Shown piece after piece: positions 15,546-23,837 of a stretch of 42,968 nt of DNA; position 1 is the stretch's first letter, and every line of letters begins with the position of its first letter. The stretch spans positions 1 to 42,968 of the forward strand of contig CANIHJ010000003.1 in NCBI GenBank assembly GCA_947467385.1, in the 5' to 3' direction. The notes under the pieces were generated by a model. The model saw only the letters and a program-made list of their open reading frames with translations, searched no databases and was not told where the DNA came from. Both the position numbers and the translations under genes were made by a program. Source of the DNA: Deltaproteobacteria bacterium. Lineage in GTDB: Bacteria; Bdellovibrionota_C; UBA2361; OMII01.

Positions 15546-16585
15546 CAAAGCAGCCAACAGATCGCCGAGCACAGATCATACGGGTGTGCACATTCCTCGG
15601 GGGCATCTACTTCTTCCTGTATTGGCTTGTGCCTGAAAAGTTCGTTGAGGCGATTGGGCTGACCGAGAGACATGAGTCGATCTCCAATGGATTTATAGCT
15701 GTTGGCGCGATGGCGATTGGGTTGGGGCTCTTTAACCTCATCAGCGCCCACGGCGACCGCATCGTTTTTCGCAAGCAGGGCTGGGCGTACAGCTTGGCGC
15801 TTCTGCTGGGGCTATTCTCGATGCTGATTGTCACCATCGCCCAGTGGCAGCAAGGCCTCGCGACGACGGCGGAGGTTCGCAAGAGCCAGGTCATTGGGGA
15901 GTTCGCGCAGCGAATCGTCGAGGACTCCGAGAAGGGGGCGAGCGTCCCTCCTCTACCTGTACGGGTGGAGGCGCTGCGCCGCTATACCGGGGAGCGGCTT
16001 GCAGAGCTGGATGCCACCACGCTTGCCGCTGGGGGCAGTGACGGGCCGTTTCAGGACGAGGTAAGAAGTGCTGCGAGCTCCGTGCGGTTATCGCTGGCAG
16101 GCCTCTCGGCGGTGGGCGGCGATGCGCTTTCACCCGAGGGGAAGCAGGCCCTCATCGAGGTCGCAAAAGCTGGCGGTAAGCTCGGCGCGACGGAGAGCAC
16201 GCTTCTCAGAAATCGTTCCGCTGCAACGACGGTCCATCAGCTCTACCGCTTCCTGTATGACGGAGTCTTTAACCAGCTCGGAGCGGCGATGTTTGCGCTG
16301 CTTGGAGTGTACATCGCAGCCGCGGCATACCGCGCCTTCCGTATTCGCTCTGTTGAGTCAGCGCTTATGATGATCTCCGCTCTCGTCGTCATGATGGGGC
16401 AGATCTCGCTTGGGCAGCTTATCTCCGATCAGCTTCCGGAGCTGAGGCAATGGTTACTTGAGGTTCCAAACAGCGCCGCATTTAGGGCGATTCGCTTCGG
16501 TGCTGCGGTCGCCGGGCTTATGCTCGCCGTTCGTATGTGGCTCTCGATAGAGTCTAAGTCATTCTCATCGGGGAAGGGTCAATGA
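15539..16585 (+). CDS. Six-helix membrane protein with central charged domain, 348 aa
   Basis: Not recognised. Three N-terminal helices (FLGGIYFFLYWLVP, FIAVGAMAIGLGLFNLIS, YSLALLLGLFSMLIVTIAQW) are followed by about 130 charged, helical residues. Three more helices follow (AAMFALLGVYIAAAAYRAF, ALMMISALVVMMGQISLG, IRFGAAVAGLMLAVRMWL). GTG 15539 is chosen because GGGAG lies eight bases upstream and it overlaps the previous stop; ATG 15524 has no ribosome site and GTG 15542 is an alternative. The last four bases overlap the next start (ATGA). It is probably a scaffold or channel part of a complex with its neighbours. Confidence 0.65.
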   Translation: MVTKQPTDRRAQIIRVCTFLGGIYFFLYWLVPEKFVEAIGLTERHESISNGFIAVGAMAIGLGLFNLISAHGDRIVFRKQGWAYSLALLLGLFSMLIVTIAQWQQGLATTAEVRKSQVIGEFAQRIVEDSEKGASVPPLPVRVEALRRYTGERLAELDATTLAAGGSDGPFQDEVRSAASSVRLSLAGLSAVGGDALSPEGKQALIEVAKAGGKLGATESTLLRNRSAATTVHQLYRFLYDGVFNQLGAAMFALLGVYIAAAAYRAFRIRSVESALMMISALVVMMGQISLGQLISDQLPELRQWLLEVPNSAAFRAIRFGAAVAGLMLAVRMWLSIESKSFSSGKGQ

Positions 16586-17445
16586 AAGGCAGGCGGCTCA
16601 TATACCTGGCGATGATAGTGGCGGTGAGCGTGCCGGTTCTGCTGGGCTTTTCACTTCCGCCCTCGCGCCTCGTGTCGGCCGAGCGAATGTACTCGGTTGT
16701 GGATGAAATGCAGGTGAACCCCGGAGAAGTCGCGTTCGTGTGGCTTGATTTTGGCCCCGGAACCCTGGCTGAGAACGAGCCGCAGGCGCAGGTGCTGCTT
16801 GAGCACCTCTTCCGGCGCCGCATACCGGTCGTTCTTTTGTCGCAGTACCAGCAGGCCGAGGCGGCGCTCCAGCGCATACCGAAGGAGGTAGCCGAGAGCC
16901 TTGAGCGCGAGATGCCGGGGCAGCGGTGGGCGTATGGGGAGGCGTGGGTGAATGCTGGCTTCCGCCCCGGTGGGCAGATATTTATCCAGGCCCTCGTCAA
17001 CGCTCCAGACCTCTCGAAGTTCCTGGGGCGCGATGTTGGCGGCATGCCGATCGCGCACTACCCAAACTTCAGCACCATCGGTGGGGTTGAGCACGTAAAG
17101 CTCGTCGGGGAGATCACGGGCCTCGTCGGCGTTCTCGACAATATCATCCAATTCTTCCAGAAGGGCGGCTACCGCCCGACCCTTGTTCATGGCTGCACCT
17201 CTATCACGATCCCGGAAGCCTACATCTTTGTCGATTCCGGGCAGCTCAAGGGGCTTCTGGAGGGGATCGCTGGCGCTGCTTGGTATTCTGAGGTGCTCAA
17301 GCAGCACCACCCACTCAGCGACAACTCCCGCCTCTTGGTCGTCAACACAGCCCTAAGCTCGGCCCATGTGGTGCTGATCGGCCTTATTGTGCTGGGGAAT
17401 ATCGTGGCTCTTTGGGGCCGCCGCTCAAGGAGGCCGAATGGATAG
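16582..17445 (+). CDS. Membrane-anchored alpha/beta protein of the ASKHA operon, 287 aa
   Basis: Not recognised. The N-terminal helix (LIYLAMIVAVSVPVLLGF) may be a signal anchor. A 220-residue domain follows with Rossmann-like alternation: EVAFVWLDFGPGTLAENEPQ, HLFRRRIPVVLLSQY, WAYGEAWVNAGFRPGGQIFI and LVHGCTSITIPEAYIFVDSG. A C-terminal helix is HVVLIGLIVLGNIVALWG. The topology (helix, alpha/beta domain, helix) is the same as in the DUF6754-type protein two genes upstream, so the two may be distant relatives or a pair. It overlaps both neighbours by 4 and 8 bases. Confidence 0.65.
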   Translation: MKGRRLIYLAMIVAVSVPVLLGFSLPPSRLVSAERMYSVVDEMQVNPGEVAFVWLDFGPGTLAENEPQAQVLLEHLFRRRIPVVLLSQYQQAEAALQRIPKEVAESLEREMPGQRWAYGEAWVNAGFRPGGQIFIQALVNAPDLSKFLGRDVGGMPIAHYPNFSTIGGVEHVKLVGEITGLVGVLDNIIQFFQKGGYRPTLVHGCTSITIPEAYIFVDSGQLKGLLEGIAGAAWYSEVLKQHHPLSDNSRLLVVNTALSSAHVVLIGLIVLGNIVALWGRRSRRPNG

Positions 17446-18154
17446 CACGACCTCGTGGGGGCTCTACACCGTATTTGTCGGGGGGCTTGGGACGCTCGCC
17501 ATCTTTAGCTTCCTGATCAAGGAGAACCCCTTCTACCGATTCTTCGAGCACCTTTTTATCGGCATCGCAGCCGGCCTTGGCCCGATGCTTGTGGTGCGCG
17601 ACTTCCTGTGGCCAAACATCATCGAGCCGATGCTGGGAAGAACTATCACCGTGTACCCAGACGGCACCACGTCGGCCCCGTACCAGCCTCTGTACCTGCT
17701 GTATCTCGTGCCGATGCTCTTTGGGTGCCTGTACTATTTTATCTACTCCCGCAGGTACTCATGGCTCGCCAAGGTGGTTATCGGCTTTACCCTTGGCGCA
17801 AGCGGGGCGCTCGCTATTCGGGGTTTCTTCGGCGAAGTCATACCGCAGATTACCGGAAGCTTTAAGCCGCTCGTGGTTATGGATCAGGGCAGCTTCATGC
17901 TCGCGGAAAGCCTAAATAATATTCTTTTCGTCGTGACCCTACTGCTGGTGCTGAACTACTTCTTCTTCACCTTTGGGCGGGAGGGATCGCTGCAGGGCAA
18001 GGCAGCTCCGCTTGGGCGACCGCTCCTTATGGTGTGCTTCGGCGCTTTCTTCGGCTCGACGGTTATGGCGCGGCTAGCGCTCCTCGTAGAGCGGGTGCAG
18101 TTCATCGTCATCGACTGGTTCGCCGCGACAAAAACGCTCTTGGGGCTCGGATAA
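17438..18154 (+). CDS. Polytopic membrane protein of the ASKHA operon, 238 aa
   Basis: Not recognised. About six helices at roughly residues 8-27, 36-54, 83-103, 108-128, 155-177 and 192-215. FSFLIKENPFYRFFEHLFIG and the aromatic-rich YLLYLVPMLFGCLYYFIYSR are distinctive; KENPxYRFxEHxxIG looks like a conserved cytoplasmic-loop motif. ATG 17438 is chosen on AAGGAGG at ideal spacing; the open frame from 17387 is upstream overlap only. The MutL-type gene begins six bases after the stop. Confidence 0.7.
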   Translation: MDSTTSWGLYTVFVGGLGTLAIFSFLIKENPFYRFFEHLFIGIAAGLGPMLVVRDFLWPNIIEPMLGRTITVYPDGTTSAPYQPLYLLYLVPMLFGCLYYFIYSRRYSWLAKVVIGFTLGASGALAIRGFFGEVIPQITGSFKPLVVMDQGSFMLAESLNNILFVVTLLLVLNYFFFTFGREGSLQGKAAPLGRPLLMVCFGAFFGSTVMARLALLVERVQFIVIDWFAATKTLLGLG

Positions 18155-18160
18155 CGCGCG

Positions 18161-19987
18161 ATGAAGACCGACCCCAAGCAGCTCAAGACGGTGCTCGTTA
18201 CAGATTGTGGCTCAACCACGACCAAAGCTCTCCTCTTTGAGCGCCGCGAGGATCGCTGGCACCAGACCTTTCGCGGCGAGGCGCCCACAACGGTTGAAGA
18301 GCCCGTGGCCGATGTCACCGTTGGAGCGCGAAATGCCTTCACGGAGGTGCAGGAGCTCAGTGGCCGGACGGTGCTCAGCGGGGATTCCGACAGGCCTTTT
18401 GTTGTGACAGACAGTGATCCATCCGCAGGGATCGACCTCTATCTGTCGACCAGCTCGGCAGGTGGCGGATTGCAGATGCTCGTCGCTGGCGTGGTGTCAA
18501 CGATCACCACTGAGTCAGCAGAGAGAGCCGCGCTCGGCGCGGGGGCGATCGTGATGGAGTCGATCTCGGCGGACGATGGCCGTCAGGAGTTTGAGCGCAT
18601 CGAGCGCATCCGCCACGTGAAGCCAGACATTGTGCTTGTGACCGGCGGCATTGACTGTGGCTCAACGAGCCACGTCGTTGAGATGGCCGAGACGCTCGTT
18701 GCCGCATCCCCTCGGCCACGCTTTGGCGATACGCTCAAGCTTCCTGTCATCTATGCGGGAAATCGCGACGCAGCCAGCGAGGTCTCGCAGATCCTCTCAA
18801 AGATTGCGCAGGTTGTTGTTGTGGACAACGTAAGGCCCGAGCTTGAGCGCGAAAACCTAGGGCCGGCCCGTGAGGCGATTCATGAGTTCTTCCTCACGCA
18901 TGTCATGAGCCATTCGCCCGGCTACGGGAAGCTCATGTCGTGGTCACCGGTGCGCATCATGCCGACACCCGCTGCGGTTGGGGACATCGTGCAAGCTTAT
19001 GCGGCGAAGACAGGACAAAACGTGCTGTGCGTCGACATCGGCGGCGCAACCACCGACGTGTTTTCGGTTTTTCAGTCGAGGCAGGGCACGCCAGCCTTTA
19101 ACCGGACGGTGAGCGCAAATCTCGGCATGAGTTACTCGATCGCAAATGTTCTGGTTGAGGCTGGCTCGCACGACATCAAGCGCTGGCTTCCATTTGAGAT
19201 ATCCGACGCTGAGCTTAGCGATCGCCTCAGAAACAAGATGATCCGCCCCACGTCGATCCCGCAGACTATGGAGGACCTGTGGCTGGAGCAGGCGGTGTGC
19301 CGCGAGGCGCTCAGGCTTTCGCTGGCCCATCACCGGTCCCTGGCGATAGGGCTGGCGGGAAAGCAGGAGCGCGGCATCGCCGACGTGTTTCGGCAGGAGT
19401 CTGATCGCTACGAGCTCGTGGACCTTATGAAGCTCGACATGGCGATCGGCTCAGGAGGCGTGCTGAGCCACGCGCCATCCCGCATGCAGGCAGCGCTTAT
19501 GATGCTTGAGGGATTTGGGCTCCAGGGGATTACGCAGCTCTCTGTCGACTCAATTTTTATGATGCCCCACCTTGGCGTATTTGCGTCGGTAAGCCCTGAA
19601 GCGGCCTATGAAGTGTTCGAGCACGACTGTCTGATACACCTAGGAAGCGCGGTCGTGCCGGTCTTTCCGCCCAAGTTTTCTACAGGAGCGGCGCTGGCTG
19701 AGGTGTTGCTCGATGGGCGCGTTATCGGGCGGGTCATGCGCGACTCAATCAGCCGCCTTGAGACCGCGAGCTTGGGCCAGGGGATGCTTACGGTACGGCC
19801 GCTTCACCGCGCAATCGATGTCGGTGCGGGAGCGGGCGAGGAGAACCAGCGAATAGTGCGGCTCGGCGAGTGCGGGATCGTGTGCGACGGCAGAAACAGG
19901 CCGATTCAGCCAGCCTTGCTTGGCCCACAACGGCAGGAAGCGGTGTATGAGGCGCTTGGCCTCAGGGAGGGCAAGCCGCATGTCTAG
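18161..19987 (+). CDS. MutL/GlmL-type ASKHA ATPase (glutamate mutase L family), 608 aa
   Basis: A member of the acetate kinase/sugar kinase/Hsp70 superfamily, named for a gene beside glutamate mutase in clostridia; not the DNA-repair MutL. Phosphate-1 loop VLVTDCGSTTTKALLF (D15) and phosphate-2 loop LCVDIGGATTDVFSV (D292) are intact. SSAGGGLQMLVAGVV, IVLVTGGIDCGSTSHVVEMA and VIYAGNRDAASEV are family marks, and the adenosine-side motif is probably AIGSGGVLSHAP. Length is usual for the family (about 450-620). No B12-dependent mutase is present, so a reactivase role is not supported here. Flanked by three membrane genes upstream and a barrel-sandwich gene downstream, it more likely energises that complex (inference). 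The start has only a weak ribosome site. Confidence 0.85.
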   Translation: MKTDPKQLKTVLVTDCGSTTTKALLFERREDRWHQTFRGEAPTTVEEPVADVTVGARNAFTEVQELSGRTVLSGDSDRPFVVTDSDPSAGIDLYLSTSSAGGGLQMLVAGVVSTITTESAERAALGAGAIVMESISADDGRQEFERIERIRHVKPDIVLVTGGIDCGSTSHVVEMAETLVAASPRPRFGDTLKLPVIYAGNRDAASEVSQILSKIAQVVVVDNVRPELERENLGPAREAIHEFFLTHVMSHSPGYGKLMSWSPVRIMPTPAAVGDIVQAYAAKTGQNVLCVDIGGATTDVFSVFQSRQGTPAFNRTVSANLGMSYSIANVLVEAGSHDIKRWLPFEISDAELSDRLRNKMIRPTSIPQTMEDLWLEQAVCREALRLSLAHHRSLAIGLAGKQERGIADVFRQESDRYELVDLMKLDMAIGSGGVLSHAPSRMQAALMMLEGFGLQGITQLSVDSIFMMPHLGVFASVSPEAAYEVFEHDCLIHLGSAVVPVFPPKFSTGAALAEVLLDGRVIGRVMRDSISRLETASLGQGMLTVRPLHRAIDVGAGAGEENQRIVRLGECGIVCDGRNRPIQPALLGPQRQEAVYEALGLREGKPHV

Positions 19988-21092
19988 CCTCTTCTCTCCT
20001 GGCCTCCAGGCCTCAACCCGCGTTCGCATCAGGCGGCGTCGTGAGCTCCCCCTCAAGGGCGATATCCTAGTGCAGGTAGGCGACCGCGTTCACGGCGAGC
20101 AGGTCATTGCGCGTGCCCAGCTCGAAGGCGAGCTCAGAATAGTTCGGGCGGCGGAGGGCCTTGGCATCATTCCAAGCGAGCTTCCAGGGCTGCTTCGTGT
20201 CAAGGCCCAGCAGCAGGTCGAGCAGGGAGAGATTCTTGCTGAGATGCGCGGACTGTGGGGCCTCTTTCGCAGCACCGTGGTTTCCCCGATGGCTGGCACC
20301 GTTGAGTTTGTTTCGCCTTCGACAGGGCACATCGGCGTGCGCGGCGCACCGAAGGTGCTTAACCTTTCGGCTTATATTGATGGTGTTGTGGCGCTGATTG
20401 ATGATGGCCGGGCGGTCGTCATTGAGCACGAGGCAACCTTTGTGCAGGGAATCTTTGGCGTGGGAGGGGAGCGTATCGGAACGCTCAAGCTGCTTGATGT
20501 GAGCCAAGACTCGGCGCTTACAGAGGCCCATATCCCAAGCGAGGCGCGGGGCCAGGTGCTGGTGGGAGGGCATTCCCCGAGCCCAGCTGCGCTTAAAAAG
20601 GCTGCGCGCGCCGGTGCGGTGGGGTTTGTGACCGGCTCAGTGAGCGGCGACGCTCTCCACGAATATCTGGGCTACGATATCGGCATCGCCATGACTGGGG
20701 ACGAAGATGTGCCGATGACTGTCATCGTCACCGAGGGATTCGGCAGCATCAGCATGGGAGAGAGGGCTTTTGCGGCGCTGAGCGCGGTCAATGGTGAGAC
20801 CGTCTCGATTAACGGCGCGACCCAGGTTCGGGCGGGAGCGCTGCGGCCCGAGATAATCAGCCGCGCCTCTAGTGCGCCGGGTGCGAGGAAAGACCACGAG
20901 AAGGGGCTCGAGATTGGTGCCCAGGTGCGATGTATCCGTGTCCCCTATTTTGGCGAGTTGGGGCACATAGTTGCGCTCCCGCACCAGCCGGCGCTGATCG
21001 GCACTGGCGCCAAGGCGCGCGTGCTCATCGTCAAGCTCGCTGACGGCGCCACCATTACGGTACCCCGTGCAAACGTGGAGATCCTCGGGTAG
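19980..21092 (+). CDS. Barrel-sandwich/KOW-like protein paired with the ASKHA ATPase, 370 aa
   Basis: Function unknown. The N-terminal half looks like a barrel-sandwich hybrid of the biotinyl-lipoyl or RnfC kind: GDILVQVGDRVHGEQVIA, VEQGEILAEMRG, then STVVSPMAGTVEFVSPSTGH. The middle is alpha/beta (ARGQVLVGGHSPSPAALKKA, AVGFVTGSVSG, PMTVIVTEGFGSISMGERAF). The end resembles a KOW-type barrel (QVRCIRVPYFGELGHIVAL, then ARVLIVKLADGATITVPRAN). ATG 19980 has GGGAGGG upstream and overlaps the previous stop by eight bases. The frame extending to 19920 is rejected. No cofactor-attachment Lys in an MKM-type motif is seen, so biotin or lipoyl carriage is unlikely. Confidence 0.65.
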   Translation: MSSLFSPGLQASTRVRIRRRRELPLKGDILVQVGDRVHGEQVIARAQLEGELRIVRAAEGLGIIPSELPGLLRVKAQQQVEQGEILAEMRGLWGLFRSTVVSPMAGTVEFVSPSTGHIGVRGAPKVLNLSAYIDGVVALIDDGRAVVIEHEATFVQGIFGVGGERIGTLKLLDVSQDSALTEAHIPSEARGQVLVGGHSPSPAALKKAARAGAVGFVTGSVSGDALHEYLGYDIGIAMTGDEDVPMTVIVTEGFGSISMGERAFAALSAVNGETVSINGATQVRAGALRPEIISRASSAPGARKDHEKGLEIGAQVRCIRVPYFGELGHIVALPHQPALIGTGAKARVLIVKLADGATITVPRANVEILG

Positions 21093-21117
21093 AGTTAGCC
21101 CGTGAGGATAGCGCACC

Positions 21118-22023
21118 ATGATTAAAAAGAAGCTTGCCTGGGCAGCTGTTGCTGCCGCCTCTGTCGGCATCCTCTTTGTGCTCTCACTGCGGGCGTGCTC
21201 GGCTCCGGAGCTCCCCAAGCTCCTCAGGATTGTTCAGCCTTCAGGCGGAAGGGCAGGAGTGCTGCAGGTGCCGATCGTGCGCTATGAGCGGCGCGGAGCC
21301 TTTACCCCTGTGCAGCACGTGGACTTTATAGGCGCCGTTCACTTAGGCGAGCCATCATACTACGAGCGCCTCAACGAGCTCTTTGCGAAGTACGATGCTG
21401 TGCTTTTTGAGCTCGTCGCCGACCCGCAGCAGCTTGCTAGAAACCAGGCAGCCGACGGCGAGTCTATTCTCGGCATGGTTCAAAAGACGCTCGCCTCCCT
21501 CCTGGGGCTCGTCTTCCAGCTCGATGTTATAAATTATCGCGCGCCTAACTTCGTTCATGCAGACCTCTCCCCGCAGGGACTCATGGATGCAATGAGCGCA
21601 CGGGGAGAGTCTCTCGGGACGCTCCTGCTGCGCATGGTCAAGCTCTCGCTCGATCCTAAGATCAAGGATGAGATGGCGGCCGCGGGCTTCAAGGAGCCGG
21701 ACCTCGAGGGCATCAATCCGATAATGGTAGCGCTTCGGGGGCCGACGGATGTTGAGCGATCGCGTATCAAGCTCTTCTTTGCACAGGGGCTGGTTTCCTC
21801 AGACGTCTTCATGAAGGCCCTACAGGGCGAGAAGGGGATAGCGCTCATCGATGACCGAAATGCGGCGGTGATGCGGGTGCTCAGGGAGCAGCTCTCGCAG
21901 GGCAAAATGAAGCTTGCGATCTTTTACGGTGTTGGGCACCTACCAGACATCAACAAGCGGCTCCACGACGAGCTGCAGTTTGAGCTCGTGAGCGTAGAGT
22001 GGGTGGATGCCTGGAACCTTTAG
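21118..22023 (+). CDS. TraB/GumN-like exported or anchored protein, 301 aa
   Basis: TraB/PrgY-type proteins are putative metal-dependent proteases or erythromycin-esterase-like hydrolases. An N-terminal hydrophobic segment (LAWAAVAAASVGILFVLSLR) is followed by VDFIGAVHLGEPSYYERL with the family GxxH, then DAVLFELVADPQ with the family acidic pair. The C-terminus has ALIDDRNAAVMRVLREQL and KLAIFYGVGHLPDINKRL, matching the family's R-N-x-x-M and G-x-x-H segments. GAGGA before ATG 21118 is a good ribosome site. The gene is 25 bases after the seven-gene operon and may be read with it. Confidence 0.7.
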   Translation: MIKKKLAWAAVAAASVGILFVLSLRACSAPELPKLLRIVQPSGGRAGVLQVPIVRYERRGAFTPVQHVDFIGAVHLGEPSYYERLNELFAKYDAVLFELVADPQQLARNQAADGESILGMVQKTLASLLGLVFQLDVINYRAPNFVHADLSPQGLMDAMSARGESLGTLLLRMVKLSLDPKIKDEMAAAGFKEPDLEGINPIMVALRGPTDVERSRIKLFFAQGLVSSDVFMKALQGEKGIALIDDRNAAVMRVLREQLSQGKMKLAIFYGVGHLPDINKRLHDELQFELVSVEWVDAWNL

Positions 22024-22044
22024 TACTGAAGAGGGGTAGATGCT

Positions 22045-22563
22045 ATGGAGATATTTGACTACGTGCTTCCCGGAGCTCGAGCGACGCTCGGTTACGCTGA
22101 GCGGCTGCTAAAAGGGATACCAACGGAGCTGAGCGCGTGCCGGCCGGTAGTGAACGGCAGGACGATTGACTGCAATCACCCCGTTTTTCTATTCGGTCAT
22201 CTCTCCCTGTATCCGCAACTTGTTGCATCGATGACGGGAATCCCCAAAGAGGGGCTTGAGGTGCCGGCGCACTATCCAGCACTTTTTCAGATAGGCTCCC
22301 CCTGCCAAGAGGATCCGCAGGGAGATATTTACCCCTCGCTCTCCGAGGTGTCGGAACGGTTCTTCACCGGCATGAAGAACCTTCTGGAGCGCGTAAAGGA
22401 GATCGAACCGGAAAAGATGAACGCGATACTTGAGGACCCAGGGCGCCGGGAGCGTTTTGGGACGGTAGGCGCCTTTGTTGTGTATGTGCTTTTGGCGCAT
22501 CCGCAGACGCACCTGGGGCAGCTCAGCGTGTGGCGCCGCTGTGCAGGACTGGGCGCCGCTTAG
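22045..22563 (+). CDS. DinB-like four-helix protein, 172 aa
   Basis: The DinB/YfiT superfamily comprises four-helix metal-binding proteins, many of them thiol-dependent transferases. A helix FDYVLPGARATLGYAERLLK is followed by NHPVFLFGHLSLYPQLVA with His in the usual position. The C-terminal helix YVLLAHPQTHLGQLSVWRRC carries the H-x3-H metal pair typical of DinB. Length is right. GAGGGG lies before ATG 22045. Its stop overlaps the convergent glycosyltransferase stop in TTAG. The specific reaction is unknown. Confidence 0.72.
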   Translation: MEIFDYVLPGARATLGYAERLLKGIPTELSACRPVVNGRTIDCNHPVFLFGHLSLYPQLVASMTGIPKEGLEVPAHYPALFQIGSPCQEDPQGDIYPSLSEVSERFFTGMKNLLERVKEIEPEKMNAILEDPGRRERFGTVGAFVVYVLLAHPQTHLGQLSVWRRCAGLGAA

Positions 22564-23771
22564 TTGCGATTGGTCGGCTCACTATCCAGCACCGAACTCT
22601 CTACCCGCACAAAGCAGGCCAGCAGGCAGCAGATAAGGCCCGAGAGGATAACGGGGAGGGCCTTCACCAGCCCCTCGCCGGCCTGCACCCAGTAGCGGAT
22701 AAAAACGTGCACGTACAGCAGGGGAGCGAGGGCGAGGTATATAGCGCGGCCCGCGAGCGAAAGCGGGCGATTCGCAGAGCACAGCATTACGGCTGCGACG
22801 GGTGGAAATAGCCAGATTAAGTGATGGAACCACACAAGTGGTGAGGCGACCACCATAATTGGAATTCCAAGAAAGATCTGGAGGGCGCACAGGAGCCTGC
22901 GCTTCTCAGCTGCGGCATCCGGCCGCTGGGCTTGCATCAGGATTGCGCCGTAGCCAAGGATGAGCGCAAGCGACAGTCCCGAGAAGAGCGAGGCTGGAGC
23001 TTCCACAAAGAACGTCACAACTCGCCGAAGCGAGTAGTCATAGTATGGATCGTTCACGACGTGCCCTGAGGCGATCTCGGCAGTGGTCCGCAGGAACTCA
23101 GGAATCGTTTGCAGCCCGTTTGGGTAGAGTAGGAGGGGGAGGTGTGAAAGCAGCACCCCAATAACGGTCCAGCCTAGCGATCGCCACCGGCGCTGTGCCA
23201 GAAACGGCAGCGCGAGGATGGCGGGAGTGGCCTTAATCGCCACCGCGACCCCAAGGGCGAGGCCCGCAGTCCGCTCGGAGCCGCGCGAGGTTAGGTAGGC
23301 GGCGGCCACAAAGAGCACAAGGATATAGGCGTTCACCTGGCCCCACAGGATGCCATCGAGCGTTGGCGGCCAGAGAGCTAGCAGGATAAGCACAACGGGA
23401 AACGATGTGGCGCGCGTGCTGGCTGCTGAGCAGCGCGAGAGGAGCTGCGAGAGCATCCACGCAGCCAATCCAACCGCGAGCACGAGGCCTGACTGCCACG
23501 CGAATATAATGGCTGCTTGGTCGAGGAATGAGATCGGGGCGAGGAGAGCCGCAAGCGCCGGAGGGTAGAGGTACTGCAGCTCAAAGTCGCTCGCACGCTC
23601 CGGAAATGTGTACCGGACGTCATAGAGAGATTCGCCACGCGTCAGGCGTCGGGCGCTGTCGATATAGATCTGCAGGTCTCGTGTGTCCGTCTCGTTGACG
23701 TACGACGTCGCGTAGTACGCAAGGAGCAGAAAGACGACTAGGGCCGCAGCGGCAAGGAGGCGATTCCTCAT
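22560..23771 (-). CDS. GT87/DUF2029-type polyprenyl-phosphate glycosyltransferase, 403 aa
   Basis: Integral-membrane GT-C fold enzyme that would transfer a sugar (often mannose) from a polyprenyl phosphate donor to a lipid or glycan outside the inner membrane. About ten helices. The early loop NETDTRDLQIYIDSARRLTR holds the acidic residues used by the family. YLYPPALAALLAPISFL, DGILWGQVNAYILVLFVAAA and GLALGVAVAIKATPAILALP are typical GT87 motifs (GQVN...K-P). The start at 23771 lacks a ribosome site and lies 10 bases behind a TATCGT -10. The acceptor is unknown. Confidence 0.82.
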   Translation of the reverse strand: MRNRLLAAAALVVFLLLAYYATSYVNETDTRDLQIYIDSARRLTRGESLYDVRYTFPERASDFELQYLYPPALAALLAPISFLDQAAIIFAWQSGLVLAVGLAAWMLSQLLSRCSAASTRATSFPVVLILLALWPPTLDGILWGQVNAYILVLFVAAAYLTSRGSERTAGLALGVAVAIKATPAILALPFLAQRRWRSLGWTVIGVLLSHLPLLLYPNGLQTIPEFLRTTAEIASGHVVNDPYYDYSLRRVVTFFVEAPASLFSGLSLALILGYGAILMQAQRPDAAAEKRRLLCALQIFLGIPIMVVASPLVWFHHLIWLFPPVAAVMLCSANRPLSLAGRAIYLALAPLLYVHVFIRYWVQAGEGLVKALPVILSGLICCLLACFVRVESSVLDSEPTNRN

Positions 23772-23781
23772 ATCGTGGGGG

Positions 23782-23809
23782 ACGATAGCAGAAAAAGGCC
23801 TGCCTGTAG
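23782..23809 (-). promoter_or_regulatory. Candidate promoter of the GT87 gene
   Basis: Read on the minus strand: GCTACA (23810-23805), a 17-base spacer, then TATCGT (23787-23782), 10 bases before ATG 23771. The -35 is weak. The same TATCGT-N10-ATG arrangement occurs at the ABC exporter gene, which supports both. Confidence 0.4.
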
Positions 23810-23837
23810 CGGGGGAACTTTCTTGGCCTGCAAGCTG

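Noticed and set aside
18161-19987. Reading the MutL-type gene as DNA mismatch-repair MutL
   Set aside because: It shows ASKHA phosphate loops (DCGSTTTK, DIGGATTD) and no GHKL ATPase motifs; the shared name is a coincidence.
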